A DNA stretch of 64,000 nt, from contig FMEL01000002.1 of the NCBI GenBank assembly GCA_900066355.1, positions 186,001-250,000 of the forward strand, given 5' to 3'. This document shows positions 9,011 through 17,052 of this stretch, in pieces. The notes beneath the pieces are model-generated. The model made no database searches. It saw nothing but the letters and a program-made list of their open reading frames with translations, and was not told the origin of the DNA. Position 1 is the stretch's first letter. Every line of letters starts with the position of its first letter. A program made the position numbers and the translations under genes. The DNA comes from an uncultured Ruminococcus sp. Its GTDB lineage: Bacteria > Bacillota > Clostridia > Lachnospirales > Lachnospiraceae.

Positions 9011-10372
9011 TCAGTCTGCTGATAACATCGTTTTGTGTACTTTTTTTCTGACAAAATAGAAACAGATTACCTGCATAAGGATTGTCAGAATCCAGGATAC
9101 AGGGTAAGAAATAAACAAAAATGACAGGGATCTGTGGTTCGGAAAAAGTCCGAAGATCCATACAATTCTTGTTCCTACAGTACCAATGATTGAAAGGATC
9201 ATAGGCACACCGGAATGACCCATTCCACGCAGTGCACCCGGAAACAGATCCATCAGTCCGCAGCAGAAATACGGAACTGTGGTAAAGGCAAGAATTTCTA
9301 TTCCGCATTGGATAACTTTCGGATCACTGGTATACAGCCGGAGAAGCTCATTTCCGAAAAAATATGCCCCACATCCGAGTGTAAACGAAAAAGCAAAAGA
9401 CAGGATCATGCAGTCAATGAGAATTTTATCCATACGTTTTGTCTTCCGCACTCCGTAATTCTGGCTGGTGAAACTCATGCATGACTGTGTAATGGAGTTT
9501 ACAGAAATATATAAAAATCCGAAGATATTGTTGGCTGCTGTATATCCTGCCATTGCGATTGAACCGAATGAATTGACAGAGGACTGTAATAATGCATTGG
9601 AAAGATTGATAACTGTGCTCTGGATTCCGGCAGGTACACCAACCTGAAAAATCTGTTTCAGATAGAAACTTTTGATGGTCAGCTTTGAAAAACAGAGCTG
9701 ATAGCTTCCTTCCGAATGATGCAGACAGCGAAGAACAAGCACACAGGATATAAACTGTGATACAACGGTTCCTATCGCAACACCGGCAACTCCCATATCA
9801 AAAACAATGACCAGAAGTAAATTTAATCCTGCATTTGCAAGTCCTGAGATAATCAAAAAAATCAAGGGTCTCTTTGTATCTCCTACTGCTCTTAAAATGG
9901 CGGCACCGTAATTGTACAGCATAAAGAATGGCATACCAAGAAAATATATCTTCATATACAGGGTGGACTGGTCAATGACATTATCCGGTGTGCTCATAAT
10001 CTCCAGAGCGGTCCTCGAGAACAGAAGGCCTACAAAAGCCATAATGATACCACTGATCAGTGCTAATGTGATTGAAGTATGTACTGTCTCCGACATTTCT
10101 TTATGTTTTCCGGAAGCATAAAAACGTGCTGCGAGCACATTTGCACCGAGTGATATACCAATAAATAAATTGGTAAAAACTGCAATCAATGCAGTGGTCG
10201 ATCCGACAGCTGCCAGTGCCTGGCTTCCGGTAAACTGTCCGACAACGATAATGTCTACTGCGTTAAACATAAGCTGCAGAATACCGGAAAGCATCAAAGG
10301 CAGTGAAAAAGAGATCAGCTTGTCCATGATCGATCCATTGCACATGTCGATTTCATATTTATTATTTTTCAA
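9011..10372 (-). CDS. MATE-family multidrug efflux transporter
   Basis: A 453-residue, twelve-helix MATE antiporter expected to export cationic drugs or metabolites using Na+ or H+ gradients. Both halves carry MATE signatures, e.g. NAVDIIVVGQFTGSQALAAVG near residues 37-57 and YGAAILRAVGDTKRP near 155-170. The start is a TTG: GGGGGAG sits 5 bases before it, and the next in-frame ATG is nine codons further. A consensus promoter lies 43 bases upstream. A second MATE gene occurs at 39.3-40.6 kb. The substrate cannot be predicted. Confidence 0.9.
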   Translation of the reverse strand: MKNNKYEIDMCNGSIMDKLISFSLPLMLSGILQLMFNAVDIIVVGQFTGSQALAAVGSTTALIAVFTNLFIGISLGANVLAARFYASGKHKEMSETVHTSITLALISGIIMAFVGLLFSRTALEIMSTPDNVIDQSTLYMKIYFLGMPFFMLYNYGAAILRAVGDTKRPLIFLIISGLANAGLNLLLVIVFDMGVAGVAIGTVVSQFISCVLVLRCLHHSEGSYQLCFSKLTIKSFYLKQIFQVGVPAGIQSTVINLSNALLQSSVNSFGSIAMAGYTAANNIFGFLYISVNSITQSCMSFTSQNYGVRKTKRMDKILIDCMILSFAFSFTLGCGAYFFGNELLRLYTSDPKVIQCGIEILAFTTVPYFCCGLMDLFPGALRGMGHSGVPMILSIIGTVGTRIVWIFGLFPNHRSLSFLFISYPVSWILTILMQVICFYFVRKKVHKTMLSAD

Positions 10373-10414
10373 AATTACTCCCCCTAAGTTTAATACTGTT
10401 AATTTCCATATGTC

Positions 10415-10443
10415 ATTATACAGGTATCAATTTTCTTTTTCAA
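10415..10443 (-). promoter_or_regulatory. Promoter of the MATE gene
   Basis: On the minus strand, TTGAAA and a perfect TATAAT are 17 bases apart. The rest of the 368-base gap to ppdK holds the ppdK terminator. Otherwise I see no gene or further clear signal there. Confidence 0.75.
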
Positions 10444-10610
10444 GTGTTATGGAACAAACTGTTTTATCCTCTCAAGGGGTAAATCTCACAGCCTCAAAGT
10501 AATACCATATATCTGTTTTACGTCACTTAAATTTGTTTTTTAAGAAAATCAATAAAATTTAGTTTTTATTGAGAATCGCTTAAATCAAGGTTTCTGGCAC
10601 TATGCAAATC

Positions 10611-10654
10611 AAAAAAGACCCTGAGGGGCTGGAAAATCCAGTCCATCAAGGTCT
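10611..10654 (-). terminator. Terminator of ppdK
   Basis: An 18-bp arm hairpin with two mismatches (10616-10633 with 10637-10654) has a loop of only 3 bases. On the minus strand it is followed by six Ts. It lies about 85 bases after the ppdK stop. Confidence 0.75.
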
Positions 10655-10740
10655 AATCTTACGTTTGGACAAATTTATTTAGTTGGTCGAGCGATTTACC
10701 CTTTTACAAGATAGATCACTTTACCCTCTAACAACTGCTA

Positions 10741-13371
10741 TTAAGCGTTCTTTTCTGCGATAGCTGCCTGTGCTGCTGCAAGACGAGCGATCGGTACACG
10801 GAACGGTGAGCAGGATACATAGTTCAGACCAATCTTATGGCAGAACTCTACGGAAGACGGATCTCCACCGTGCTCTCCACAGATACCTACATGGAGGTTC
10901 GGGTTAACCGGTCTGCCAAGTTCGATAGCCATCTTCATAAGCTTGCCAACGCCAACCTGATCAAGTTTAGCAAATGGGTCATTCTCGAAGATCTTAGCAT
11001 CGTAGTAAGCGTTCAGGAATTTACCTGCATCGTCACGGGAGAAGCCATATGTCATCTGTGTAAGGTCGTTTGTACCGAAGCAGAAGAAGTCAGCTTCTTT
11101 AGCGATATCGTCAGCAGTAAGCGCTGCTCTCGGGATCTCGATCATAGTACCAACTTCATACTGAAGGTCGGAACCAGCTGCTTTGATCTCAGCGTCTGCA
11201 GTTTCTACTACGAATTTCTTAACATATTTAAGCTCTTTGATATCGCCAACAAGCGGGATCATGATTTCCGGTTTGATTGCCCAATCCGGATGAGCATTTT
11301 TAACTTTGATTGCTGCACGGATAACTGCTGTTGTCTGCATCTTGGCAATTTCTGGATAAGTAACTGCAAGACGGCATCCACGATGACCCATCATTGGGTT
11401 GAACTCATGGAGAGAATCAATGATAGTTTTGATTTCTTCAACGGTTTTGCCCTGAGCATCTGCAAGTTTCTTGATGTCAGCTTCTTCAGTAGGAACGAAT
11501 TCATGAAGAGGCGGATCCAGGAAACGGATAGTAACAGGGTTGCCTTCCAGTGCTTCGAACAGTCCTTCGAAGTCTTCCTGCTGATATGGAAGAATTTTTG
11601 CAAGAGCTGTTTCTCTTTCTTCTACTGTTGTGGAGCAGATCATTTCACGGAATGCATCGATACGTCCCTCACCGAAGAACATATGCTCTGTACGGCAAAG
11701 TCCGATACCTTCTGCACCAAGCTCAACTGCTTTCTTAGCATCAGCCGGTGTATCTGCGTTTGTACGAACTTTCATAGTTCTGTATTTGTCAGCCCAAGCC
11801 ATGATACGGCCGAACTCACCAGCGATTGTAGCGTCTACAGTCGGGATGATTCCGTCGTAGATGTTACCTGTTGTACCATCGATGGAGATGAAATCTCCTT
11901 CATGGAATTCTTTGCCAGCCAGTGTGAATTTCTTGTTTTCTTCATCCATAGCGATATCACCGCATCCGGATACACAACACTCACCCATACCACGGGCAAC
12001 TACTGCTGCGTGAGAAGTCATACCACCACGAACTGTCAGGATACCCTGAGCAGATTTCATACCTGTGATATCTTCCGGAGATGTCTCAAGACGTACAAGA
12101 ACGACTTTTTCTCCTCTTTCTGCCCATTCAACAGCGTCATCTGCTGTGAATACGATTTTACCGCAAGCAGCTCCTGGAGAAGCACCAAGGCCTTTACCCA
12201 TCGGTGTAGCAGCTTTAAGAGCAGCTGCATCGAACTGCGGATGAAGCAGAGTATCAAGGTTACGTGGGTCGATCATTGCAACAGCTTCTTCTTCTGTTCT
12301 CATTCCCTCATCAACGAGGTCACAAGCGATCTTCAGAGCAGCCTGTGCTGTTCTCTTACCATTACGTGTCTGCAGCATGTAAAGCTTACCGTGTTCTACA
12401 GTGAACTCCATATCCTGCATATCTCTGTAGTGATCTTCCAGAGTTTTGCAAACCTGTTTGAACTGTACGAATGCTTCCGGGAATTTCTGTTCCATTTCGG
12501 TGATGTGCATAGGTGTACGAACACCGGCAACAACGTCTTCGCCCTGAGCGTTTGTCAGGAATTCACCGAACAGACCATTAGCTCCTGTAGCAGGGTCACG
12601 TGTGAAGGCAACACCTGTACCACAGTCATCACCCATGTTACCGAATGCCATCATCTGTACATTAACAGCGGTTCCCCAGGAATATGGGATATCGTTGTCA
12701 CGACGATAAACGTTTGCACGCGGGTTGTCCCATGAACGGAATACGGCTTTGATAGCACCCATTAACTGTTCCTTAGGATCAGTCGGGAATTCAGCACCGA
12801 TTTTTTCTTTATATTCTGCTTTAAACTGTTCTGCAAGTTCTTTAAGGTCTTCAGCTGTAAGTTCAACGTCCTGTTTAACGCCTCTCTTAGTTTTCATTTC
12901 GTCGATCAGCTCTTCGAAATATTTCTTACCAACTTCCATAACTACGTCAGAGTACATCTGGATGAATCTTCTGTAGCAGTCCCAAGCCCAACGTGGGTTG
13001 TTGGATTTCTCAGCAAGAGTATTAACTACTTCTTCATTTAAACCAAGGTTCAGGATTGTATCCATCATACCAGGCATGGAAGCTCTGGCACCAGAACGAA
13101 CGGAAACGAGCAGAGGATTTTCTTTGTCACCGAATTTTTTGCCGGTAACTCCTTCCATTTTAGTGATTGCTTCCATGATCTGAGCCATGATCTCATCATT
13201 GATCTGTCTTCCGTCTTCATAATACTGTGTGCAGGCTTCAGTTGTGATTGTAAAGCCCTGCGGTACAGGAAGACCAAGGTTTGTCATTTCAGCAAGGTTG
13301 GCACCTTTACCACCCAGAAGGTTTCTCATATTAGCGTTACCTTCTGTAAACATGTAAACCCATTTTGCCAT
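10741..13371 (-). CDS. ppdK: Pyruvate, phosphate dikinase
   Basis: An 876-residue PPDK that interconverts pyruvate + ATP + Pi with PEP + AMP + PPi. The order is the N-terminal ATP-grasp domain (GGKGANLAEM near 20), the swivelling phosphohistidine domain (GGMTSHAAVVAR, catalytic His about 455) and the C-terminal TIM barrel with GICGEHGGDP and the catalytic Cys near 831. Length equals the well-studied Clostridium symbiosum enzyme. AGGAGG precedes the ATG. It has its own promoter and terminator and sits directly downstream of the PPi-type phosphofructokinase gene, which suggests a shared pyrophosphate economy. I see no regulatory-protein gene for PPDK nearby. Confidence 0.96.
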   Translation of the reverse strand: MAKWVYMFTEGNANMRNLLGGKGANLAEMTNLGLPVPQGFTITTEACTQYYEDGRQINDEIMAQIMEAITKMEGVTGKKFGDKENPLLVSVRSGARASMPGMMDTILNLGLNEEVVNTLAEKSNNPRWAWDCYRRFIQMYSDVVMEVGKKYFEELIDEMKTKRGVKQDVELTAEDLKELAEQFKAEYKEKIGAEFPTDPKEQLMGAIKAVFRSWDNPRANVYRRDNDIPYSWGTAVNVQMMAFGNMGDDCGTGVAFTRDPATGANGLFGEFLTNAQGEDVVAGVRTPMHITEMEQKFPEAFVQFKQVCKTLEDHYRDMQDMEFTVEHGKLYMLQTRNGKRTAQAALKIACDLVDEGMRTEEEAVAMIDPRNLDTLLHPQFDAAALKAATPMGKGLGASPGAACGKIVFTADDAVEWAERGEKVVLVRLETSPEDITGMKSAQGILTVRGGMTSHAAVVARGMGECCVSGCGDIAMDEENKKFTLAGKEFHEGDFISIDGTTGNIYDGIIPTVDATIAGEFGRIMAWADKYRTMKVRTNADTPADAKKAVELGAEGIGLCRTEHMFFGEGRIDAFREMICSTTVEERETALAKILPYQQEDFEGLFEALEGNPVTIRFLDPPLHEFVPTEEADIKKLADAQGKTVEEIKTIIDSLHEFNPMMGHRGCRLAVTYPEIAKMQTTAVIRAAIKVKNAHPDWAIKPEIMIPLVGDIKELKYVKKFVVETADAEIKAAGSDLQYEVGTMIEIPRAALTADDIAKEADFFCFGTNDLTQMTYGFSRDDAGKFLNAYYDAKIFENDPFAKLDQVGVGKLMKMAIELGRPVNPNLHVGICGEHGGDPSSVEFCHKIGLNYVSCSPFRVPIARLAAAQAAIAEKNA

Positions 13372-13435
13372 TTTACATTTTCCTCCTAATTATTGTTCTT
13401 TTCACATAAAAACTATGTTTTATACGCACATAATT

Positions 13436-13464
13436 ATTGTATAGACTTTAGTACCAATAGTCAA
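13436..13464 (-). promoter_or_regulatory. Promoter of ppdK
   Basis: TTGACT and TACAAT on the minus strand are 17 bases apart, just past the phosphofructokinase terminator. The leader is about 55 bases. Confidence 0.65.
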
Positions 13465-13476
13465 GGTTAAACTGTC

Positions 13477-13520
13477 AAAAAATGGGGAAAGTTTTTAGCA
13501 TGATGCAAAAACTTTCCCCA
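13477..13520 (-). terminator. Terminator of the phosphofructokinase gene
   Basis: Perfect 14-bp arms (13483-13496 and 13507-13520, TGGGGAAAGTTTTT type) with a 10-base loop, then six Ts on the minus strand. It separates this gene from ppdK. Confidence 0.9.
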
Positions 13521-13533
13521 CCTGCACGCTATG

Positions 13534-14787
13534 TTATGAGCGTCTCTTTTTGAGATTAAGTACAAGATGTCTCGGAAGACCATTTACCATGATCGGCTGA
13601 TAATCTCCCTGGATCAGCGGACTGATATAATCCACAAAGTCTTTTGTAACGTAAGAGGCATCTTTGTTCATCCAGTTACGCGGTACGACTTTTTCTTCGT
13701 TTGCAATGCGATGTACATCATAAATACCTGTCTTTGCCATATACGGATCGTCAGAGACACGGTCAATAACAATCATTTTACCGGTATCTCCTTCGTCTGC
13801 AGCTTTGACCGCAGCACCGCCGACCATAAATGCTTCATCAATGTCTACACGAGATGCCATATGAGAAGCGCTTCTCTGTAAAGTAGAGAGTTCTACTGCC
13901 CTCGTCTTGCATCCGCATTCTGCTGCAAGGAAGTTTGCAAGATAAGTTGCGGTTCCGGCAAGCTGTTTGTGACCGAAGGCATCTACATAATCACCAGAGC
14001 TGCCGAGTTCGCACACATAACGGCCGTCAGCAAGGCGAATTCCTTCTGATACAGCTATCACTACAGAAGATTTTTTCTTAAGGAGATCTTTGACTTTGAC
14101 AAGGAACTTATCAATATCAAACGGAACTTCCGGAAGATAAATAAGATCCGGTCCGTCACAATCTTCAGTGCGGGCAAGCGCTGTTGCTCCGGTAAGCCAT
14201 CCTGCATTGCGTCCCATAATCTCCATGATCGTGATCATGCTCTTCTTGTAAGTAAGCCCCTGTGCGTCGCGGATGACTTCTTTGGTAGACGCGCCGATAT
14301 ATTTTGCTGCGCTTCCAAAACCAGGGGTATGGTCAGTCAGTGCAAGGTCATTATCAATAGTCTTCGGAACACCGAGGAATTTCTGTGTCTGTCCGGTCAG
14401 GATAGCATAATCAGAGAGTTTTTTGATTGTATCCATGGAATCGTTACCGCCGATATAGATAAAGGCATAAATATCCAGACGGTTCAGAATATCGAAGATT
14501 TTTTCGTAAATAGATTTATCTTCGTGGATTTCCGGGAGTTTAAAACGGCAGGAACCGAGGAATGCAGATGGTGTACGTTTCAGTAATTCAATGTCAAGTT
14601 CAGAGTGAATCTGGGTAGAAAGATCGATGTATTGTTCGTCCAGAAGTCCCTGAATACCATGAAGCATACCGTATACTTTATCAAAGCCACGTTCGATGGC
14701 ATTCTTGTATACACCTGCAAGGCTGGAGTTAATTACGGATGTCGGACCGCCGGACTGTCCTACAATGATATTACGTTTTTTTGCCAT
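13534..14787 (-). CDS. pfp: Phosphofructokinase, predicted PPi-dependent
   Basis: A 417-residue phosphofructokinase phosphorylating fructose-6-phosphate. Two selectivity positions point to pyrophosphate rather than ATP: GGNDS (113-117), where ATP enzymes have GGDGS, so Asp follows the metal-site residue; and PKTIDND (141-147), with Lys142 where ATP enzymes have Gly. Asn115 replaces the Asp of GGDDS, which is unusual. The start was moved to 14787, where AAGGAGAG precedes MAKKRN; the longer reading adds 50 residues with no ribosome site. Own promoter and terminator. Its neighbour ppdK makes or uses PPi. ATP use is not excluded without assay. Confidence 0.85.
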   Translation of the reverse strand: MAKKRNIIVGQSGGPTSVINSSLAGVYKNAIERGFDKVYGMLHGIQGLLDEQYIDLSTQIHSELDIELLKRTPSAFLGSCRFKLPEIHEDKSIYEKIFDILNRLDIYAFIYIGGNDSMDTIKKLSDYAILTGQTQKFLGVPKTIDNDLALTDHTPGFGSAAKYIGASTKEVIRDAQGLTYKKSMITIMEIMGRNAGWLTGATALARTEDCDGPDLIYLPEVPFDIDKFLVKVKDLLKKKSSVVIAVSEGIRLADGRYVCELGSSGDYVDAFGHKQLAGTATYLANFLAAECGCKTRAVELSTLQRSASHMASRVDIDEAFMVGGAAVKAADEGDTGKMIVIDRVSDDPYMAKTGIYDVHRIANEEKVVPRNWMNKDASYVTKDFVDYISPLIQGDYQPIMVNGLPRHLVLNLKKRRS

Positions 14788-14821
14788 ACTGTTCTCTCCT
14801 TTGCGTCGCATATAATGTATA

Positions 14822-14850
14822 AGTTTAACAAGTATTGTGAATATAGTCAA
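14822..14850 (-). promoter_or_regulatory. Promoter of the phosphofructokinase gene
   Basis: TTGACT and TAAACT on the minus strand are 17 bases apart, about 35 bases before the start codon. Confidence 0.55.
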
Positions 14851-14882
14851 GTTTTTTTGTGCAGTATGTATTGTTTGTAAAA

Positions 14883-15178
14883 TAAAGATAAGTGTATATA
14901 AGGAGAAAATGCTTATACATGGGCACGGACGCAGCATGTATTCTTGTGATTATGCTCATGTGAAAAGGATTCTAAAGTACTAAGAGTATTAAATTATATT
15001 AAAAACACCGAAAGAAATGACATAACTCGCTTACGCTCAGACAATGTCATTTCTTTCGGCAACATATAATTTGATACTCAAGTACTTTTAACGAATCTTT
15101 TCAGGCTCGCAGAATCACAAGAACATAGCTGCTGGCCGTGGTATAGAGAAGCAAATTTCATATATACACTTATCTTTA
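14883..15178. repeat. Giant imperfect palindrome, copy 1
   Basis: Two arms of about 141 and 135 bases (14883-15023 and 15044-15178) are inverted copies of each other. The ends are identical over 18 bases (TAAAGATAAGTGTATATA) and the centre is a perfect 16-bp stem (CCGAAAGAAATGACAT). In between, 14941-14951 matches 15113-15123 exactly and the rest pairs with scattered mismatches and short gaps. The 20-base loop is AACTCGCTTACGCTCAGACA. No reading frame is convincing. The arms are unlike those of copy 2, but the loop is shared. It fills the gap between the phosphofructokinase promoter and glyS. Confidence 0.85.
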
Positions 15179-15338
15179 TAGGAGCCATAGTACCACTCTC
15201 CTGCACAAACACATTCTTGACGTGGAGAGATCGGCGGCGGGCAAAGCCGCCGCGATCCAGATGCCCGCGCCTTCCCGGCGATCATATCTTCGCAGAGAAG
15301 CTTTACCCCTTCTAAGTACATATAAAGAAAACGTAAAA
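15179..15338. other. Spacer between the two palindromes, with a GC-rich hairpin
   Basis: This 160-base stretch has no supported gene. It contains a CGGCGGC/GCCGCCG stem (15232-15238 and 15246-15252), extended by GATC on both sides with a 2-base bulge. It is clearly richer in G+C than the AT-rich arms around it. A 104-codon minus-strand open frame crosses it, but that frame begins in one palindrome and ends in the other and looks accidental. Confidence 0.5.
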
Positions 15339-15547
15339 CACCCACCGATCTGATATCTGAATACAAGCGCTCTGCAGGAAACCAGCCAGTTCTTAGATGT
15401 GCATGAATCGTATTATATACAAAAATCATACTGTCTGAGCGAAGCGAGTTTATGATTTTTGTATATGCATTTAACGATGAAATTCACATCTTAGAACTGA
15501 CGGTTTCCGAAGCCTGTTTGTATTTCAGATACCAGTTCCGGTGGGTG
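15339..15547. repeat. Giant imperfect palindrome, copy 2
   Basis: Arms of 92 and 97 bases (15339-15430 and 15451-15547) are inverted copies. The centre is a perfect 16-bp stem (ATATACAAAAATCATA) and the ends match at CACCCACCG. The 20-base loop, read on the minus strand, is AACTCGCTTCGCTCAGACAG, nearly the loop of copy 1 in the opposite orientation. It starts 23 bases after the glyS stop and could also act as the 3' structure of that transcript. Confidence 0.85.
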
Positions 15548-15570
15548 ATATTTGTTTAATCTTTATTTAC

Positions 15571-16965
15571 TTAGAATGTAAACTTATCAGCGAAATATGC
15601 ATCAAGTTCATCAATTTTAATACGTACCTGCTCCATGGTATCGCGGTCACGGACAGTAACAGCTCCGTCATTTTCAGACTCAAAGTCATAAGTAATACAG
15701 AACGGTGTACCGATCTCATCCTGTCTTCTGTATCGTTTACCGATATTTCCACGGTCATCGTATTCGCAGTTGTATTTCTTACTGAGCTGCTGATAGATCT
15801 TCTCCGCACCTTCATTCAGCTTCTTTGAAAGCGGAAGGACACCAATCTTAACAGGTGCAAGTACCGGATGGAAATGAAGTACAGTACGTACGTCATTCTT
15901 CTCAGCGTCAAGTACTTCCTCATCGTATGCACTGCAGAGGAATGCAAGCACCATACGGTCAGCACCGAGTGACGGCTCGATAACATACGGAATGTATTTC
16001 TGTTTCTTTTCATCATCGAAGTATGTCAGATCCTGTCCAGATACATTCTGATGCTGTGTCAGGTCATAATCTGTTCTGTCAGCAATACCCCACAGTTCGC
16101 CCCATCCAAACGGGAAGAGGAATTCTACGTCTGTAGTTGCCTTGCTGTAGAAACTCAGCTCTTCTTTATCATGGTCACGGTAACGAACTTCGTCTTCTTT
16201 AAGGCCAAGGGAGCTCAGCCAGTCAAGGCAGAACTGCTTCCAGTATCCAAACCACTCGAGGTCTGTATCCGGTTCACAGAAGAATTCAAGTTCCATCTGC
16301 TCGAACTCACGTGTACGGAATGTAAAGTTACCCGGTGTGATCTCGTTACGGAAAGATTTACCGATCTGGCCGATACCGAACGGAATTTTTTTACGGGATG
16401 TTCTCTGTACGTTCTTAAAGTTGACAAAGATACCCTGTGCTGTTTCAGGTCTTAAATAAACTGTGTTTTTGGCATCTTCTGTTACACCCTGGAATGTCTT
16501 GAACATCAGGTTGAACTGACGGATGTCTGTGAAATTGTGCTTGCCGCAGGATGGACACGCTACTTCGTGTTCTTTGATGAAGTCCATCATTTTTTCCTGA
16601 GACCATGCATCTACACTGCCTTCAATCTCGATGTCATGATCTGCACAGAAATCTTCGATCAGTTTGTCCGCGCGGAAACGCTCGTGGCATTCTTTACAGT
16701 CCATCAGAGGATCGGAAAATCCGCCAAGATGACCGGAAGCAACCCAAGTCTGTGGGTTCATCAGGATCGCACAGTCAACGCCGACATTGTACGGAGATTC
16801 CTGAATAAATTTCTGCCACCATGCACGTTTTACATTATTTTTTAATTCTACACCGAGATTACCGTAATCCCAGGTATTTGCCAGACCACCGTAAATTTCA
16901 GAGCCCGGATAGACGAATCCTCTGGCTTTTGCCAGAGCAACGATTTTCTCCATTGTTTTTTCCAT
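15571..16965 (-). CDS. glyS: Glycyl-tRNA synthetase, homodimeric type
   Basis: A 464-residue class II synthetase of the alpha2 type that charges tRNA-Gly. Class II motif 2 is visible in GQIGKSFRNEITP, motif 3 in EPSLGADRMVLAFL, and an N-terminal Zn-ribbon-like pair CKECHERF and CPSCGKHNF is present. The C-terminal anticodon-binding domain begins near residue 360 (APVKIGVLPLSKK). AGAGGAG precedes the ATG. A good promoter sits in the 87-base gap to recO, so it is probably transcribed on its own. I see no T-box in that short leader. Confidence 0.95.
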   Translation of the reverse strand: MEKTMEKIVALAKARGFVYPGSEIYGGLANTWDYGNLGVELKNNVKRAWWQKFIQESPYNVGVDCAILMNPQTWVASGHLGGFSDPLMDCKECHERFRADKLIEDFCADHDIEIEGSVDAWSQEKMMDFIKEHEVACPSCGKHNFTDIRQFNLMFKTFQGVTEDAKNTVYLRPETAQGIFVNFKNVQRTSRKKIPFGIGQIGKSFRNEITPGNFTFRTREFEQMELEFFCEPDTDLEWFGYWKQFCLDWLSSLGLKEDEVRYRDHDKEELSFYSKATTDVEFLFPFGWGELWGIADRTDYDLTQHQNVSGQDLTYFDDEKKQKYIPYVIEPSLGADRMVLAFLCSAYDEEVLDAEKNDVRTVLHFHPVLAPVKIGVLPLSKKLNEGAEKIYQQLSKKYNCEYDDRGNIGKRYRRQDEIGTPFCITYDFESENDGAVTVRDRDTMEQVRIKIDELDAYFADKFTF

Positions 16966-17006
16966 GATAGTTCTCCTCTTTGTTTTATTCGTTGCGTTTT
17001 CTCAAC

Positions 17007-17034
17007 ATTATACCGCATTTAAAATATATTTCAA
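17007..17034 (-). promoter_or_regulatory. Promoter of glyS
   Basis: TTGAAA and TATAAT on the minus strand with a 16-base spacer. Confidence 0.65.
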
Positions 17035-17052
17035 CTTTTTTATTGGATTTAC

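Noticed and set aside
9011..10372. MATE start at the later in-frame ATG
   Set aside because: The ribosome site GGGGGAG is 5 bases from the TTG and more than 30 bases from the ATG.
10373..10740. A hidden small gene between ppdK and the MATE gene
   Set aside because: The only open frame, on the plus strand, covers the MATE promoter and start; the remaining content is the ppdK terminator.
10837..12735. A 632-codon open frame on the plus strand, opposite ppdK
   Set aside because: It is fully antisense to a strongly conserved gene, is Cys-, Ser- and Phe-rich in a non-protein-like way, and has no ribosome site. The open frame is a by-product of ppdK codon use.
15115..15429. A 104-codon minus-strand open frame between the palindromes
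   Set aside because: It begins in the stem of one palindrome and ends in the arm of the other, has no ribosome site, and its composition follows the repeats.
14883..15547. Integron attC sites, retron msr/msd, or a CRISPR array as explanations of the palindromes
   Set aside because: The conserved part is the loop, not the ends as in attC; there is no integrase, reverse transcriptase or cas gene nearby; and there are no regularly spaced direct repeats.
14883..15547. Insertion sequence with terminal inverted repeats
   Set aside because: No transposase frame lies between the arms, only a 20-base loop, and I see no target-site duplication.
16966..17052. Glycine T-box ahead of glyS
   Set aside because: The gap is 87 bases and has no T-box motif or terminator hairpin; a promoter lies within it.
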